Shown here: piece after piece, positions 44,826 to 54,579 of the stretch
How positions within the stretch are numbered: position 1 is the first letter of the stretch
Layout of the letters: every line of letters begins with the position of its first letter
From: Sphingobium terrigena
Lineage (GTDB): Bacteria; Pseudomonadota; Alphaproteobacteria; Sphingomonadales; Sphingomonadaceae
Reading direction: 5' to 3'
DNA: 64,000 nt
Assembly: GCF_003591655.1 (NCBI RefSeq)
Contig: NZ_QVRA01000010.1
Coordinates: 1-64,000, forward strand
Notes under the pieces: model-generated
What the model saw: only the letters and a program-made list of their open reading frames with translations
The model's database searches: none
What the model was told of the DNA's origin: nothing
Program-made: the position numbers and the translations under genes

Positions 44826-45704
44826 TCAGCCGCGCGCCAGTTCTTCCATCACAAACGCCCGGATATGGTCGCGCAGGTCGTCCCGCTCCAGCGCCAGCGC
44901 CAGATTGGCTTCGACATAGCCGGCCTTTGACCCGCAATCGAACCGGCGGCCATCGAAGGTGACGCCGTGGAAAGGCTGCTTCCCGATCAATGCGGCCATA
45001 GCATCCGTCAGCTGGATTTCGCCGCCTGCACCTTTTTCTTGGCGCTCCAATATCTTCATGACCTCAGGCTGGAGGATATAGCGCCCCGGCAGGATCAGGT
45101 TGGACGGCGCGGTCCCGGCGGCGGGCTTTTCGACCAGCCCCTTCACCTCCGTCAACACGCCATTGCGGACGCCCGGATCGATCACGCCATAGCTTGGCGT
45201 CTGCTCCATCGGGATTTCCAGCGCGCACACCAGATTCCCGCCGACCTTCTCATAGGCGTCGACCATCTGCTTCATGCAGCCATGGCCCGGCGCGCCCTTC
45301 AAAAACTCGTCGGGCAGCAGGATCGCAAACGGTTCGTCGCCGATAATGTCGCGCGCGCACCAGATCGCATGGCCCAGGCCCAGCGATTCCTGTTGGCGCA
45401 GGAATACCGCATCGCCCGGTGCCAGCCTTGTGCCTTCCAGCGCCGACAGATCCTTGCCGCGGTAGCGCTGCAACGTCTCGCATTCAAAGGCGATGTCGAA
45501 ATAATCCTCGATCGCGCCCTTGCCGCGCCCGGTGACGAAGATCATCTGCTCGATGCCCGCCTCGCGCGCTTCATCCACCGCATATTGGATCAGCGGGCGG
45601 TCGACGATGGGCAGCAATTCCTTGGGCACCGCCTTGGTCGCGGGCAGAAAACGAGTGCCCAGGCCCGCGACGGGAAAAATAGCTTTGCGAATCGGCTTGG
45701 TCAA
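44826..45704 (-). CDS. galU: UTP-glucose-1-phosphate uridylyltransferase
   Basis: A 292-residue nucleotidyltransferase making UDP-glucose for exopolysaccharide and glycan synthesis. KAIFPVAGLGTRFLPATKAVPKELLPIVDRPLIQYAVDEA is the nucleotide-binding start. LGLGHAIWCARDIIGDEPFAILLPDEFL and YILQPEVMKILERQEKGAGGEIQLTDAM follow. Length is typical. It converges with ssb. Confidence 0.97.
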   Translation of the reverse strand: MTKPIRKAIFPVAGLGTRFLPATKAVPKELLPIVDRPLIQYAVDEAREAGIEQMIFVTGRGKGAIEDYFDIAFECETLQRYRGKDLSALEGTRLAPGDAVFLRQQESLGLGHAIWCARDIIGDEPFAILLPDEFLKGAPGHGCMKQMVDAYEKVGGNLVCALEIPMEQTPSYGVIDPGVRNGVLTEVKGLVEKPAAGTAPSNLILPGRYILQPEVMKILERQEKGAGGEIQLTDAMAALIGKQPFHGVTFDGRRFDCGSKAGYVEANLALALERDDLRDHIRAFVMEELARG

Positions 45705-45803
45705 ATCGGCGTCCCTTTACCCCTGTTGCCGCAATCCCGAACGGTTTGGCGGCGCAATGAAAAAGGTCAAGCGCGTCGAACGATGGGATGTTCCGGCAGA
45801 TGA

Positions 45804-46247
45804 CTATACCGCAAGCAGACGGTTTGCGACCGTTTCCAGATCGCCTATTTCGCTGTTCAGTTGCTCAAATGTGACAAATTGATGGATATTGCGTTGATCG
45901 CGGCAAATAAATCCGCCCGGCTGGGGCTGATGAAAGCCCTGGATGATCAGCGCGCGAAAGCGGTCGATCCGCTGGATGTCGCGTTCGATCGCCGCGATTT
46001 CGGTCAGCGCGCTGGCGTTGCGTCGGTCGCGCATCGCCACCATCGTGCGCAATTCGGTCATCAGCTTGGCCATGGACGGCCGGGTGCGCGCGCCAACGGT
46101 GCGAATATCGCCCATCTTCTCGCGCATCAGCCCGATCTTGGTTTCCAGGCTCTGTTCCAGCATTGTCCAGGCACACACCAGCCGCCCGACCGCGCACAGC
46201 AACGCCGCATCCTCCGGCGCATAATCCGACACCGTTTTTATACTCAT
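45804..46247 (-). CDS. Hypothetical helical protein
   Basis: A 147-residue protein from the ATG at 46247 (an upstream start at 46271 adds 8 residues). It is mostly alpha-helical (AAVGRLVCAWTMLEQSLETK-like, then KLMTELRTMVAMRDRRNASA, RDIQRIDRFRALIIQGFHQP). The pattern (cell-surface-like helix, then Arg-rich middle and GGFICRDQRNIHQFVTFEQL) resembles small DUF-type helical bundles. No family is assigned. It sits between galU and sdhaf4 without tight linkage. Confidence 0.65.
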   Translation of the reverse strand: MSIKTVSDYAPEDAALLCAVGRLVCAWTMLEQSLETKIGLMREKMGDIRTVGARTRPSMAKLMTELRTMVAMRDRRNASALTEIAAIERDIQRIDRFRALIIQGFHQPQPGGFICRDQRNIHQFVTFEQLNSEIGDLETVANRLLAV

Positions 46248-46408
46248 ATCCGCAACCAGATGTACGCCCACGCCCCATTCTCCTTATTGCCCCCTGTCCT
46301 GCGCAGGCGGGGACGGATAGGCCAGAGCGGCGCGCACCATCGCTCGCGGCGGTGGCACGGCATATCGGAAAACGTGCAATATAGGCGGCGAGCCGAAAGC
46401 GTTACCTC

Positions 46409-46582
46409 TCAGAAATCAATCGCTAAACCCTTGCGCTCCCAATCGCCGTAGCGAACCGGGCTGAGCTCTTCCAAAGACTGCGGCGGGCTGTCGATCGGGT
46501 CCGGTTGCGGCACGGGCGGGCTTTTGGAAAGATGAGCGGGCGGCTGCACATGCGCGGGGCGCTTGCCATTATAATGTCCCAT
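46409..46582 (-). CDS. DUF1674 protein (SDHAF4-like assembly factor)
   Basis: A 57-residue protein. After a Pro-rich N-terminus it ends in the invariant DUF1674 box S-P-x-R-Y-G-D-W-E-R-K-G-x-A-I-D-F (about residues 41-57). In mitochondria, SDHAF4 protects flavinylated SdhA during succinate dehydrogenase assembly; bacterial DUF1674 proteins are presumed to do the same. It is divergent from rsmB (140 bases between starts). Confidence 0.9.
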   Translation of the reverse strand: MGHYNGKRPAHVQPPAHLSKSPPVPQPDPIDSPPQSLEELSPVRYGDWERKGLAIDF

Positions 46583-46722
46583 AAAGCCGCCTTTCGATTG
46601 CGGAGCGCCGCAGCGACGCCCCTGTCCTCAAGCCGCCATTTGGGCGGCAACAGCCCCAAGCGCAAGGGTATGTAGGGGCGGCACGCTTTCTTATCCCTGC
46701 AAAATGGCCTAGGCGCGGGCGC

Positions 46723-48012
46723 ATGGCTCAATCTCCCCGCCCCGCTGACGTCCCCGGCCTGCCTGCGCGTCGTTCCGCCCTCAAATTGCTCGACGCCGTG
46801 CTGCGGCGTGGCGATCCGCTTGAAATCGCGCTGCATGGTGCCTGTCAGGGTCTGGCCGATCGCGCCGATCGGGCGCTGGTCCATGCCATCGCCGCCGAAG
46901 TGCTGCGCCATTTGCCCGATCTCGATGCGCTGATTGACGGCGCGACCCGGCTGCCGCTGCCCGACGATGCCAAGGCGCGCATGGTGCTGCGCATCGCGCT
47001 GGTGCAGGTGCTGGTGCTGGGCACCGCGCCCCACGCCGCCATCGCCACTGCGCTGCCGCTGGTCGATGGCGGGCCGCGCAAGCTGGTCCATGGCGTGTTC
47101 GGCACGGTGACGCGCAGCGCGCCGGTGCTGCCCGTGCCGCCGACTTTGCCCGCCGCCGTCGCCGACCGCTGGACCGCCCAATGGGGGGCAACGATGGTAG
47201 AGGCCGCCGCGCGCGCCTATGCCATCCGCCCGCCCGTGGACGTCAGCCTGCGCGATCCTGCCGCCACCGCTGACTGGGCGACACAGTTGGGCGGCGTCAG
47301 CCTGGCACCGGGCCATGTCCGCCTGCCCGATGGCGCGAATATCCCAGATCTGCCGGGCTTTGCCGATGGCGCGTGGTGGGTGCAGGATGTCGCCGCATCC
47401 TGCCCCGCGCGCCTGCTGGGGGCAGGGGAGGGCCGCCATGTGCTCGACCTGTGCGCCGCGCCTGGTGGCAAGACGATGCAACTGGCCGCCGCCGGATGGC
47501 GCGTCACCGCGATCGACCAGTCGAAAAAGAGGCTGGAGCGGCTGACCGAAAATCTGACCCGCACCGGCCTGCCCGCGGACGTCGTGCAGGCGGACCTGCG
47601 CCAGTGGCAACCGGACGAGCCCGTCGATGCGATCCTGCTCGACGCGCCCTGCACCGCGACCGGCATTTATCGCCGCCATCCCGACGTGCTGCACCGCATC
47701 GGCCCGCGCCAGATTGCCGAGCTGGCGGAGCTGCAAGGCGAATTGCTCGCCCGTGCTGCCGACTGGCTGAAACCGGGCGGCGTGCTGCTCTACGCCACCT
47801 GTTCGCTGGAACAGGCCGAGGGCGAGGACCAGATCGCCCGCTTCCTTAGCCAGCGCACGGACTTCGCGCTTGTCCCGGCGCAGGTCGATGAATTACCCGA
47901 CGGCATGGCCCCCACGCCGCGGGGCTGGCTGCGCACCCTGCCCGACACATTGGCGGACCAGGGCGGCGCGGACGGATTTTTCATCGCGCGTCTTGCCAAG
48001 GCAGCAAACTAA
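46723..48012 (+). CDS. rsmB: 16S rRNA m5C967 methyltransferase RsmB
   Basis: A 429-residue protein with an N-terminal NusB-like helical domain (RRSALKLLDAVLRRGDPLEI, VHAIAAEVLRHLPDLDALID) and a C-terminal SAM domain. The SAM site is VLDLCAAPGGKTMQLAAAGW, and the two catalytic cysteines are in LLDAPCTATGIYRRHPDV and YATCSLEQAEGE. It methylates C967 of 16S rRNA. Length fits the family. Confidence 0.96.
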   Translation: MAQSPRPADVPGLPARRSALKLLDAVLRRGDPLEIALHGACQGLADRADRALVHAIAAEVLRHLPDLDALIDGATRLPLPDDAKARMVLRIALVQVLVLGTAPHAAIATALPLVDGGPRKLVHGVFGTVTRSAPVLPVPPTLPAAVADRWTAQWGATMVEAAARAYAIRPPVDVSLRDPAATADWATQLGGVSLAPGHVRLPDGANIPDLPGFADGAWWVQDVAASCPARLLGAGEGRHVLDLCAAPGGKTMQLAAAGWRVTAIDQSKKRLERLTENLTRTGLPADVVQADLRQWQPDEPVDAILLDAPCTATGIYRRHPDVLHRIGPRQIAELAELQGELLARAADWLKPGGVLLYATCSLEQAEGEDQIARFLSQRTDFALVPAQVDELPDGMAPTPRGWLRTLPDTLADQGGADGFFIARLAKAAN

Positions 48013-48064
48013 GCCTTAACCATGAAGCACTTAGGATGACCATTCCTCGTCAGGAAAGTGCGCC

Positions 48065-48556
48065 GTGCGTCCGATCGAACCTTTGCCCCTGCACCATAGC
48101 TGGCCGCTCTACGACCTGCGCGAACATCTCGCCCCGGTGATGCTGGACCCGTCGCTGGCGCGCAACGATGCGGCGCTGGCGGAGCGGGGGCTGGGCCTGT
48201 GGCATTGCGACCTGACCGATGAAAGCCTGACCTGGACCGCGGGCGTCTATGATATTTTCGGGCTGGAGCGGCATATATCGGTGCCGCGCGCTTTGTCCGT
48301 ATCGCTTTATGCCCCGGACTCGCGCGAAGCGATGGAGCGCCTGCGTAGCTATGCCATCCGCCACAAGCGTGGCTTCACCCTGGACGTCGATATTCATCAG
48401 GCAGACGGCATGGGCCAGTGCGCCATGCGGCTGATCACCGCGCCCGTGCTGAACGATGCGCAAGAGGTGATCGGCCTGCACGGCGTCAAGCAGATGCTCC
48501 CCCATGGCGCGGCCCCTTCCCACCGGCTCGATCCAACGATTTTCGTGATGTTATAG
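48065..48556 (+). CDS. PAS-fold protein, no output domain
   Basis: A 163-residue protein from a GTG start. Residues about 45-145 match a PAS/PAC fold: GLGLWHCDLTDESLTWTAGVYDIFGLERH, FTLDVDIHQADGMGQCAMRL and NDAQEVIGLHGVKQ. There is no kinase, cyclase or DNA-binding part. It could be a stand-alone sensor or adaptor, or a remnant. It lies 50 bases after rsmB. Confidence 0.75.
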   Translation: MRPIEPLPLHHSWPLYDLREHLAPVMLDPSLARNDAALAERGLGLWHCDLTDESLTWTAGVYDIFGLERHISVPRALSVSLYAPDSREAMERLRSYAIRHKRGFTLDVDIHQADGMGQCAMRLITAPVLNDAQEVIGLHGVKQMLPHGAAPSHRLDPTIFVML

Positions 48557-48634
48557 CGGTCTGGGTGCGTTCCCTACCCCACCCCCAAATCACCCGTTGC
48601 CCTTGGACGGAGGCATAGCTAAGGCGAACGGTTA

Positions 48635-49297
48635 ATGACACCCTCGATCCTCATCTCGCCCTCCATCCTCTCCGCCGACTTCGCCCGTCTGGGTGAGGAG
48701 GTGCGCGCCATTGACGAAGCGGGCTGCGACTGGATCCATATCGACGTGATGGACGGCCATTTCGTGCCGAACATCACCATCGGCCCGGCGGTGGTCAAGG
48801 CGTTGCGCCCGCACACGAAAAAGACGTTCGACGTCCATCTGATGATCTCGCCGGTCGATCAATATCTCGACGCCTTTGCGCAGGCGGGCGCGGACATATT
48901 GACCGTCCATCCCGAAGCAGGACCGCACATCCACCGCTCGATCCAATATATCAAGTCGCTGGGCGTGCAGGCCGGCGTGGTGCTGAATCCCGGCACCCCG
49001 GCCAAGATGCTCGATTATCTGATCGACGACGTGGACCTCATCCTGGTCATGAGCGTCAACCCCGGTTTCGGTGGGCAGAGCTTCATCGGGAATCAGCTGC
49101 GGAAGATTGAAGCCATCCGCAAGATGATCGACAAGAGCGGCCGCGACATCCGGCTGCAGGTCGATGGCGGCATTGATTTCACCACCGCGCCCAAGGCGAT
49201 TGCCGCCGGGGCCGACGTGCTCGTTGCAGGCACCGCAACTTTCCGCGGTGGACCATCGGCCTATGCCGATAATATCCGGAAGCTGCGGGGCGGGTGA
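48635..49297 (+). CDS. rpe: Ribulose-phosphate 3-epimerase
   Basis: A 220-residue TIM-barrel enzyme of the pentose phosphate and Calvin-type pathways. [39 protein letters not shown] (metal Asp/His), [19 protein letters not shown] and QVDGGI are all present. The heparinase-like gene begins inside its stop (GTGA). Confidence 0.97.
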   Translation: MTPSILISPSILSADFARLGEEVRAIDEAGCDWIHIDVMDGHFVPNITIGPAVVKALRPHTKKTFDVHLMISPVDQYLDAFAQAGADILTVHPEAGPHIHRSIQYIKSLGVQAGVVLNPGTPAKMLDYLIDDVDLILVMSVNPGFGGQSFIGNQLRKIEAIRKMIDKSGRDIRLQVDGGIDFTTAPKAIAAGADVLVAGTATFRGGPSAYADNIRKLRGG

Positions 49298-51063
49298 ACG
49301 AGGTCCGGCGCATGTCCGCCCGCAAGACGCCCGAACCCACCGCGCCGGAAGGCAGCGATGACGGCATCGAACAGGGCAAGCGTCTCATCCGCGTCGCGGA
49401 TGACAAGGGGCTGTCGCTGGCGCAGAAGATCGCCAATCATTTCTATCTGCTCAGCTGGAAAACGCCGATCCACGGCCGCAAGCTGCGCGGCAAATATCCG
49501 CTCAAGCTGCTCGCGGTCCCCGATGACGAATTGCCCGGTGACACGCGCGCGGGGCAGGCGATCCGCGCGGGCTATTTCCTGTTTCGCGGCAAGAAGCAGA
49601 TTATCGACACACTCGATTTCGCCCGGATCGACCTCGACCCCGCCTTTGCCGACTATCTGCACAGCTTTCGCTGGCTGCGCGATCTGGCGAGCGCCGCCAG
49701 CCGCGAACAGGCGGCGCCGATCGCTGAAAATGTCATGCGCAAATGGCTTGTCGCTCATGCCGAAACCCCCAGCGAACCGGCCTGGCGCGCGGACAATGCG
49801 GGCTGGCGGCTGTTCTTCTGGACTGCCCATGCGCCGCTGATCCTCTCGTCGAGCGATCTGGTCTATCGCTCGCTGGTCCTCAATTGCATCGCCCGCACCG
49901 CGCGGCATTTGGATCGTATAGCTGACAAGGCACCGATGGGCCTGCCGCGCCTTGTCGGCTGGAGCGCGATCGTCGCGGCCTCGATGCTGATGCCCGGCGG
50001 CGCGGCACGCAAATTGTTCGGCGAAGCGGGTCTTAAGCGCGCGATCGACAGCAGCTTCTACCCCGATGGCGGCATCGTCTCCCGATCCCCGCTGGCGCAG
50101 GTGGAGGCGGTGATGGCGCTGTCCATGCTGCGCGCCGTCTATGACGTGAGACGCGAAACCGCGCCTGCTTTCCTCAATGACGGGCTGACCCGGATCGTCC
50201 CGGCGCTGCTGGGCCTGATCCATGGCGATGGCGGGCTGGGTAGCTGGCAGGGTGCGGGCGCGATCGACCCCCTGATCGTCAATGCCGTGGTCGCGGCCAG
50301 CCGGGTGCGTGCCCGGCCGCTGCGGCAGGCGCGCGACTGGGGCTATCAGCGGATCGCGGCAGGCGGGACCGTGGTGCAGATCGACGCCGCCCCGCCACCG
50401 GTCGCGCGCCTCGCCGACGCAGGCTGCGCCTCGACGGGTGCGATCGAGATCAGCGATGGCCCCCATCGCCTGATCGTCAATTGCGGCGGCGCAGGGCTGG
50501 AGGGGGCATGGATACCGCGCGATCTGGCGCAGGGGCTGCGCACCACTGCCGCGCACAGCACGCTGGTGCTGGACGATTGCAACAGCACCGCGCTGATGCC
50601 CGACGGTACGCTGGGGCGCGGCGTTACCGAAGTGGAGCTGAACCGGCAGGAACTGGACAATGGCAGTCGGGTGGACCTGTCCCATGACGGCTATGTCCGC
50701 CGCATAGGCTATGTCCACCGCCGCCTGCTGCTGGTCAGCGGCGACGGCAAGGAAATCCGTGGCGAAGATATGCTGACCCCCGCGCAGCGCCGTCGCAAGC
50801 CCGCCAAACGCCCGGTCCTGCTGCGCTTCCACCTCGCCCCCGGCGTCGAACCGACGCTGACCGCCGACAATCAGGGCGCGCTGCTGCGTATCGACATGGG
50901 CGCGCTCTGGCAATTCCGCACCGGCACCGGCGTGCTGACCGTCGAGGACAGCCTCTGGGTCGACGGCGACGGCAGGCCACATCCGACCAGGCAGTTGGTC
51001 GTAACCAGCGAAGCGCTGCCCGGCGGATCGAGCATTGGGTGGCTGTTCAAGCGGGTGGGGTGA
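49294..51063 (+). CDS. Heparinase II/III family protein
   Basis: A 589-residue protein that matches the heparinase II/III-like branch found beside purH in many alphaproteobacteria. The N-terminal half is an alpha/alpha barrel ([60 protein letters not shown] with likely catalytic residues). The C-terminal half is beta-rich ([38 protein letters not shown]). No signal peptide is evident. Lyase activity on a polysaccharide is expected, but the substrate is unknown. The GTG start overlaps the rpe stop; an ATG at 49312 is also possible. Confidence 0.9.
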   Translation: MNEVRRMSARKTPEPTAPEGSDDGIEQGKRLIRVADDKGLSLAQKIANHFYLLSWKTPIHGRKLRGKYPLKLLAVPDDELPGDTRAGQAIRAGYFLFRGKKQIIDTLDFARIDLDPAFADYLHSFRWLRDLASAASREQAAPIAENVMRKWLVAHAETPSEPAWRADNAGWRLFFWTAHAPLILSSSDLVYRSLVLNCIARTARHLDRIADKAPMGLPRLVGWSAIVAASMLMPGGAARKLFGEAGLKRAIDSSFYPDGGIVSRSPLAQVEAVMALSMLRAVYDVRRETAPAFLNDGLTRIVPALLGLIHGDGGLGSWQGAGAIDPLIVNAVVAASRVRARPLRQARDWGYQRIAAGGTVVQIDAAPPPVARLADAGCASTGAIEISDGPHRLIVNCGGAGLEGAWIPRDLAQGLRTTAAHSTLVLDDCNSTALMPDGTLGRGVTEVELNRQELDNGSRVDLSHDGYVRRIGYVHRRLLLVSGDGKEIRGEDMLTPAQRRRKPAKRPVLLRFHLAPGVEPTLTADNQGALLRIDMGALWQFRTGTGVLTVEDSLWVDGDGRPHPTRQLVVTSEALPGGSSIGWLFKRVG

Positions 51064-51119
51064 GGCGAGGTTTCGACTTCGATTGTGATCGGTTGGGCGC
51101 TTTGATAGCGTTGTGAAGT

Positions 51120-51626
51120 CTAATCAACCTTACCAGTCATTCTGCTATATAATTTCTCAGCTTCGCTCAATGCCGGCGGTAAAAATCCATCGGCATGTCT
51201 TTCGACTGTAGATCTGAATACGCCCTTCGCAACGCTGTTGACAATGAACACCATTCCAGAAAGCATTGAAATAATGAAAGCTGCTACCACAGGAGCCGTC
51301 GCTTTGAGCAAGGGGCTTTGCCAATGAAAAATTGCTAGAAATAACAGTATCGATATGATGCCAATCACTCCAAGCGCAACGCCACCTACGACGTAGCGTG
51401 CTTTGTTAAAAAATTTCTGTTCATCTCTTAAGTCCGAGATGTAATTTGTCAGTGCAGTGCTTAGAGCGGAGTTCGCTTGAGCTTGCTCAAGCAGTGGCTC
51501 GATATCAGCTAATCGCTGCTCGATTTTATCTAGGCGCGAATCTGAAGGCGATCTGTTATTTTCCTCATCCATTGCAGCAGCGGCTGCTGCTGCAATGGAA
51601 TCAAGCTGCGGTGGTGTTTTTGACAA
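51120..51626 (-). CDS. Membrane protein partner of Panacea gene
   Basis: A 168-residue protein, unrecognised. Residues 1-70 are soluble, with an Ala tract and a heptad-like region (RLDKIEQRLADIEPLLEQAQ). Two membrane helices follow (about 80-105 VVGGVALGVIGIISILLFLA and 112-135 APVVAAFIISMLSGMVFIV), then a short basic tail. It overlaps the Panacea gene by 26 bases, so it is coupled to it. In PanA-type toxin-antitoxin pairs the partner of the Panacea protein is a toxin, sometimes membrane-acting; that role is an inference here. AT-rich composition. Confidence 0.6.
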   Translation of the reverse strand: MSKTPPQLDSIAAAAAAAMDEENNRSPSDSRLDKIEQRLADIEPLLEQAQANSALSTALTNYISDLRDEQKFFNKARYVVGGVALGVIGIISILLFLAIFHWQSPLLKATAPVVAAFIISMLSGMVFIVNSVAKGVFRSTVERHADGFLPPALSEAEKLYSRMTGKVD

Positions 51627-52104
51627 GCCGCGTCTCTTTTAGACTCTCAAAGTGATCTCGCATGTCTTGATCATTTATCGGCGTGTATAGCCCTTTGTCG
51701 TACGCCTTGCTCCAAGGAGTGTTTGGTTGATGGGTAAGATTGGATAGAGCGTATGCGGATAGCTTGCCATAAGAAGCTACGACCTCTCGCATTAAATTCT
51801 CTTCATCGCTTCCCATTTCTTCCGTTATGGGAACGGATGTTCCTTTTACGTATGCCCGCGTATCCACGGGTCGAGAGCCGATGCCACTGAAAGCCCGATA
51901 TACGGTCGGATAAACTGGACCATATTGCCAAGCCTGAGGCACTTCTCTCGAAAGCGGTCGACCAAGCAAAGTCAATGCCCAGCCATCGGAAATGTATATT
52001 AGTTTTATAAGTTGCATTATCGTCAAAGGCTGACCTGCCTCTGAACGGATATCTAAAATTTTGTTAGCAAGCGCCCGTGGATCATGGGCGTTTTCACGAC
52101 TCAT
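51601..52104 (-). CDS. Panacea domain protein (PanA-like antitoxin)
   Basis: A 167-residue protein with the Panacea (DUF4065/GepA-like) fold: ANKILDIRSEAGQPLTIMQLIKLIYISDGWAL at the N-terminus and PQAWQYGPVYPTVYRAFSGI in the middle, then the family end NTPWSKAYDKGLYTPINDQD. Panacea proteins act as antitoxins to varied toxins (PanAT systems) or are found in phages and mobile elements. It is the upstream gene of a two-gene unit with the membrane protein. The pair interrupts the heparinase-purH neighbourhood and is AT-richer. Confidence 0.85.
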   Translation of the reverse strand: MSRENAHDPRALANKILDIRSEAGQPLTIMQLIKLIYISDGWALTLLGRPLSREVPQAWQYGPVYPTVYRAFSGIGSRPVDTRAYVKGTSVPITEEMGSDEENLMREVVASYGKLSAYALSNLTHQPNTPWSKAYDKGLYTPINDQDMRDHFESLKETRLVKNTTAA

Positions 52105-52328
52105 CGGATTGCCCTTCCTTTATAGAGTGCTGTTAGCGACAACTTAGGTTGTCAATCACAAAATGTCCAGTTTCTTCATTGATAATGATAATCTTTTTCA
52201 AACTAATTTCACCAACGCTTGAGTGCTTGAAGATGCAGAGTTGATAGAAGCATCGAGGCTGTATTTTTGCGCTGTCAGCCCTTAAGGGACCGGCGCAAAG
52301 TCGTCCTGCAACCAGAAAGCCTTGTCTC

Positions 52329-53930
52329 ATGACCGCCACTCCCGCTGACTATCCCATCAAGCGCGCCCTCTTGTCCGTGTCGGACAAGGCTGGCCTTATC
52401 GAACTGGGGCAGGCGCTGGGGAAGCATGGCGTCGAGCTGGTGTCGACCGGCGGCACGGCGAAGGCGCTGCGCGACGCGGGCCTCACCGTCATGGATATTT
52501 CCGACCTCACCGGCTTTCCTGAAATGATGGACGGCCGGGTCAAGACGCTGCATCCCAAGGTGCATGGCGGCCTGCTGGCGGTGCGCAGTAACCCGGCGCA
52601 TGTGGCGTCGATGGACGAACATGCCATCGGCGCGATCGACCTGGTGGTGGTCAATCTCTATCCCTTCGCCGCGACTGTCGCCAAGGGGGCCGAGCGCGCG
52701 GAGATTATCGAGAATATCGATATTGGCGGGCCGTCGATGGTGCGCTCTGCCGCCAAGAATCATGAGAGCGTGGCGATCGTCACCGATCCGGCTGACTATG
52801 CCCGGCTGATCGCGGAAATGGACGAGAAGGGTGGGGCGACCAGCTACGACTTCCGCCGGATGCTGGCGGCCAAGGCTTATGCCGCGACTGCTGCCTATGA
52901 TTCGATGATCGCCAGCTGGTTCGCCTTCGCCGATCAGGGCGTGATGTTCCCCGAAACGCTCGCTGTCGCCAGTACGCTGTCGACCACGCTGCGCTATGGC
53001 GAAAACCCGCACCAGTCCGCCGCCCTCTACCTGCCGACCGGCCCGTCCGCCAATGGCATCGCGCAGGCGAAACAGATTCAGGGCAAGGAACTGTCCTATA
53101 ATAATTACAACGATGCCGATGCCGCGCTGGAGTTGGTCAGCGAGTTTCGCGACGGCCCGCCCACCGTCGTCATCGTCAAGCACGCAAACCCCTGCGGCGT
53201 GGCGACCGGCGCGACCCTGATCGAGGCCTATGAAGCCGCGCTTGCCTGCGACAGCGTATCGGCATTCGGCGGCATCATCGCGGTCAACCGCCCGCTCGAC
53301 GGCCCGACCGCCGAAGCGATCAGCGGGATATTCACCGAGGTCGTCGCCGCACCCGACGCCGATGATGCGGCGCGCGCCATCTTTGCCAAGAAGAAGAATC
53401 TCCGCCTGCTGCTGACCGGCGACCTGCCCGATCCAGCCCGCCCCGGCCTCCAGCTCAAGACGATCGCTGGCGGCGTGCTGGTGCAGAGCCGTGACAATGG
53501 CCAGATCGACCGTGATGCGCTGAAAGTCGTGACCAAAAGGGAGCCGACGGAGCAGGAACTGGCCGACTGCCTCTTTGCCTGGACCGTCGCCAAGCATGTG
53601 AAGTCCAACGCTATCGTCTATGCCAAGGGCGGCAGTACCGCGGGCGTCGGCGCAGGCCAGATGAACCGCCTCGAATCCGCGCGCATTGCGGCATGGAAGG
53701 CGAAGGACGCCGCGGAAAAAGCTGGCTGGAGTGAACCGCGCACCATCGGTTCGGCGGTCGCTTCCGACGCCTTCTTCCCCTTCGCCGACGGCTTGCTGGC
53801 TGCGGTTGAGGCGGGGGCTACCGCTGTCATCCAGCCGGGCGGCTCGATCCGCGACGATGAAGTCATTGCTGCCGCTGACGAAGCGGGTCTCGCCATGATG
53901 TTCACCGGGATGCGCCACTTCCGGCATTAA
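52329..53930 (+). CDS. purH: AICAR transformylase/IMP cyclohydrolase PurH
   Basis: A 533-residue bifunctional enzyme for the last two steps of IMP synthesis. The N-terminal cyclohydrolase has [34 protein letters not shown] and [13 protein letters not shown]. The transformylase half has the K-H motif [24 protein letters not shown] and [11 protein letters not shown] terminator hairpin follows. Confidence 0.97.
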   Translation: MTATPADYPIKRALLSVSDKAGLIELGQALGKHGVELVSTGGTAKALRDAGLTVMDISDLTGFPEMMDGRVKTLHPKVHGGLLAVRSNPAHVASMDEHAIGAIDLVVVNLYPFAATVAKGAERAEIIENIDIGGPSMVRSAAKNHESVAIVTDPADYARLIAEMDEKGGATSYDFRRMLAAKAYAATAAYDSMIASWFAFADQGVMFPETLAVASTLSTTLRYGENPHQSAALYLPTGPSANGIAQAKQIQGKELSYNNYNDADAALELVSEFRDGPPTVVIVKHANPCGVATGATLIEAYEAALACDSVSAFGGIIAVNRPLDGPTAEAISGIFTEVVAAPDADDAARAIFAKKKNLRLLLTGDLPDPARPGLQLKTIAGGVLVQSRDNGQIDRDALKVVTKREPTEQELADCLFAWTVAKHVKSNAIVYAKGGSTAGVGAGQMNRLESARIAAWKAKDAAEKAGWSEPRTIGSAVASDAFFPFADGLLAAVEAGATAVIQPGGSIRDDEVIAAADEAGLAMMFTGMRHFRH

Positions 53931-53936
53931 TCCTCC

Positions 53937-53967
53937 GCGGGTGCGAAGTAAAAGCCTTCGCATCCGC
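53937..53967 (+). terminator. Hairpin after purH
   Basis: Stem GCGGGTGCGAAG with CTTCGCATCCGC (12 bp, one G-T pair), a 7-base loop, followed by an A-rich stretch and GGTTTTC. It is 7 bases after the purH stop. Confidence 0.65.
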
Positions 53968-54106
53968 AAAATAACGGTTTTCTGCCACTTTTTATCAACT
54001 GGCCTCTTTTCAACAACGGCCTGTGCGCTTATTTAGAGCATGACCCTACTTCCACGTCAGACGTGGGGCGGACAATTAGAAAAGCATGTTCGACAGGAGA
54101 AACAGG

Positions 54107-54439
54107 ATGACTGCAAAGACGCTGGTGGCACTGGCCGCCGCTATGGCTCTTGCGCTGCCCGGCGTGGCAAGTGCGGGCAATGACAATATGGACGTGATCG
54201 TCGATGGCCGTTCGGGTACGGAAACCCGTTCGATCGCCGTATCGGTCGCCGACCTCAACCTTGCCAGCACCGCCGGTTTGCGCCGCGCCGACTATCGCGT
54301 CACCCGCGCGGCCAAGCAGGTCTGCGGTTTCGTCAACGGTTCGATCATCCCGGTCAGCGACGATTATCGCAATTGCTTTGGTGAAGCGCTCAACGGCGCG
54401 CGCACCGACCTCAACGCCATGGCCCAGCGCCAGGGCTAA
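54107..54439 (+). CDS. UrcA family protein
   Basis: A 110-residue secreted protein. The signal peptide is MTAKTLVALAAAMALALPGVASA, and the mature part has the UrcA pattern (RSIAVSVADLNLASTAGLRRADYRVTRAAKQVCG, then C..NCFGEALNGARTDLNA) with two cysteines. UrcA proteins are common in sphingomonads and of unknown function. GGAG is 7-10 bases upstream. Confidence 0.88.
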   Translation: MTAKTLVALAAAMALALPGVASAGNDNMDVIVDGRSGTETRSIAVSVADLNLASTAGLRRADYRVTRAAKQVCGFVNGSIIPVSDDYRNCFGEALNGARTDLNAMAQRQG

Positions 54440-54476
54440 GCGTCTGCCCGGTTCCCCTCACGAAGGGGACTGCAGG

Positions 54477-54508
54477 GGGCCGTTTCGCACCGCGCGGGAC
54501 GGCCCTTT
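54477..54508 (+). terminator. Terminator after UrcA gene
   Basis: Stem GGGCCGT (54477-54483) with ACGGCCC (54499-54505), then TTTG. It is 38 bases after the UrcA stop. Confidence 0.7.
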
Positions 54509-54579
54509 GTCATGCGGCTCGTTTCGTGTGCGATCCTTACCGCGCGTTAACCAGTCCTTAGAATATTTCCTTCACTCCC

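Noticed and set aside
46423..47736. Long minus-strand frame across rsmB and the sdhaf4 region
   Set aside because: Wrong frame: the real minus-strand gene here is the 57-residue DUF1674 protein, and rsmB lies on the plus strand.
49261..50982. Long minus-strand frame across the heparinase-like gene
   Set aside because: Antisense shadow with low-complexity composition.
52133..52339. 68-codon minus-strand frame upstream of purH
   Set aside because: It overlaps the purH start and has no RBS or recognisable features. The gap more likely holds promoters.
52275..53969. Long minus-strand frame across purH
   Set aside because: Antisense to PurH, which has all catalytic motifs.
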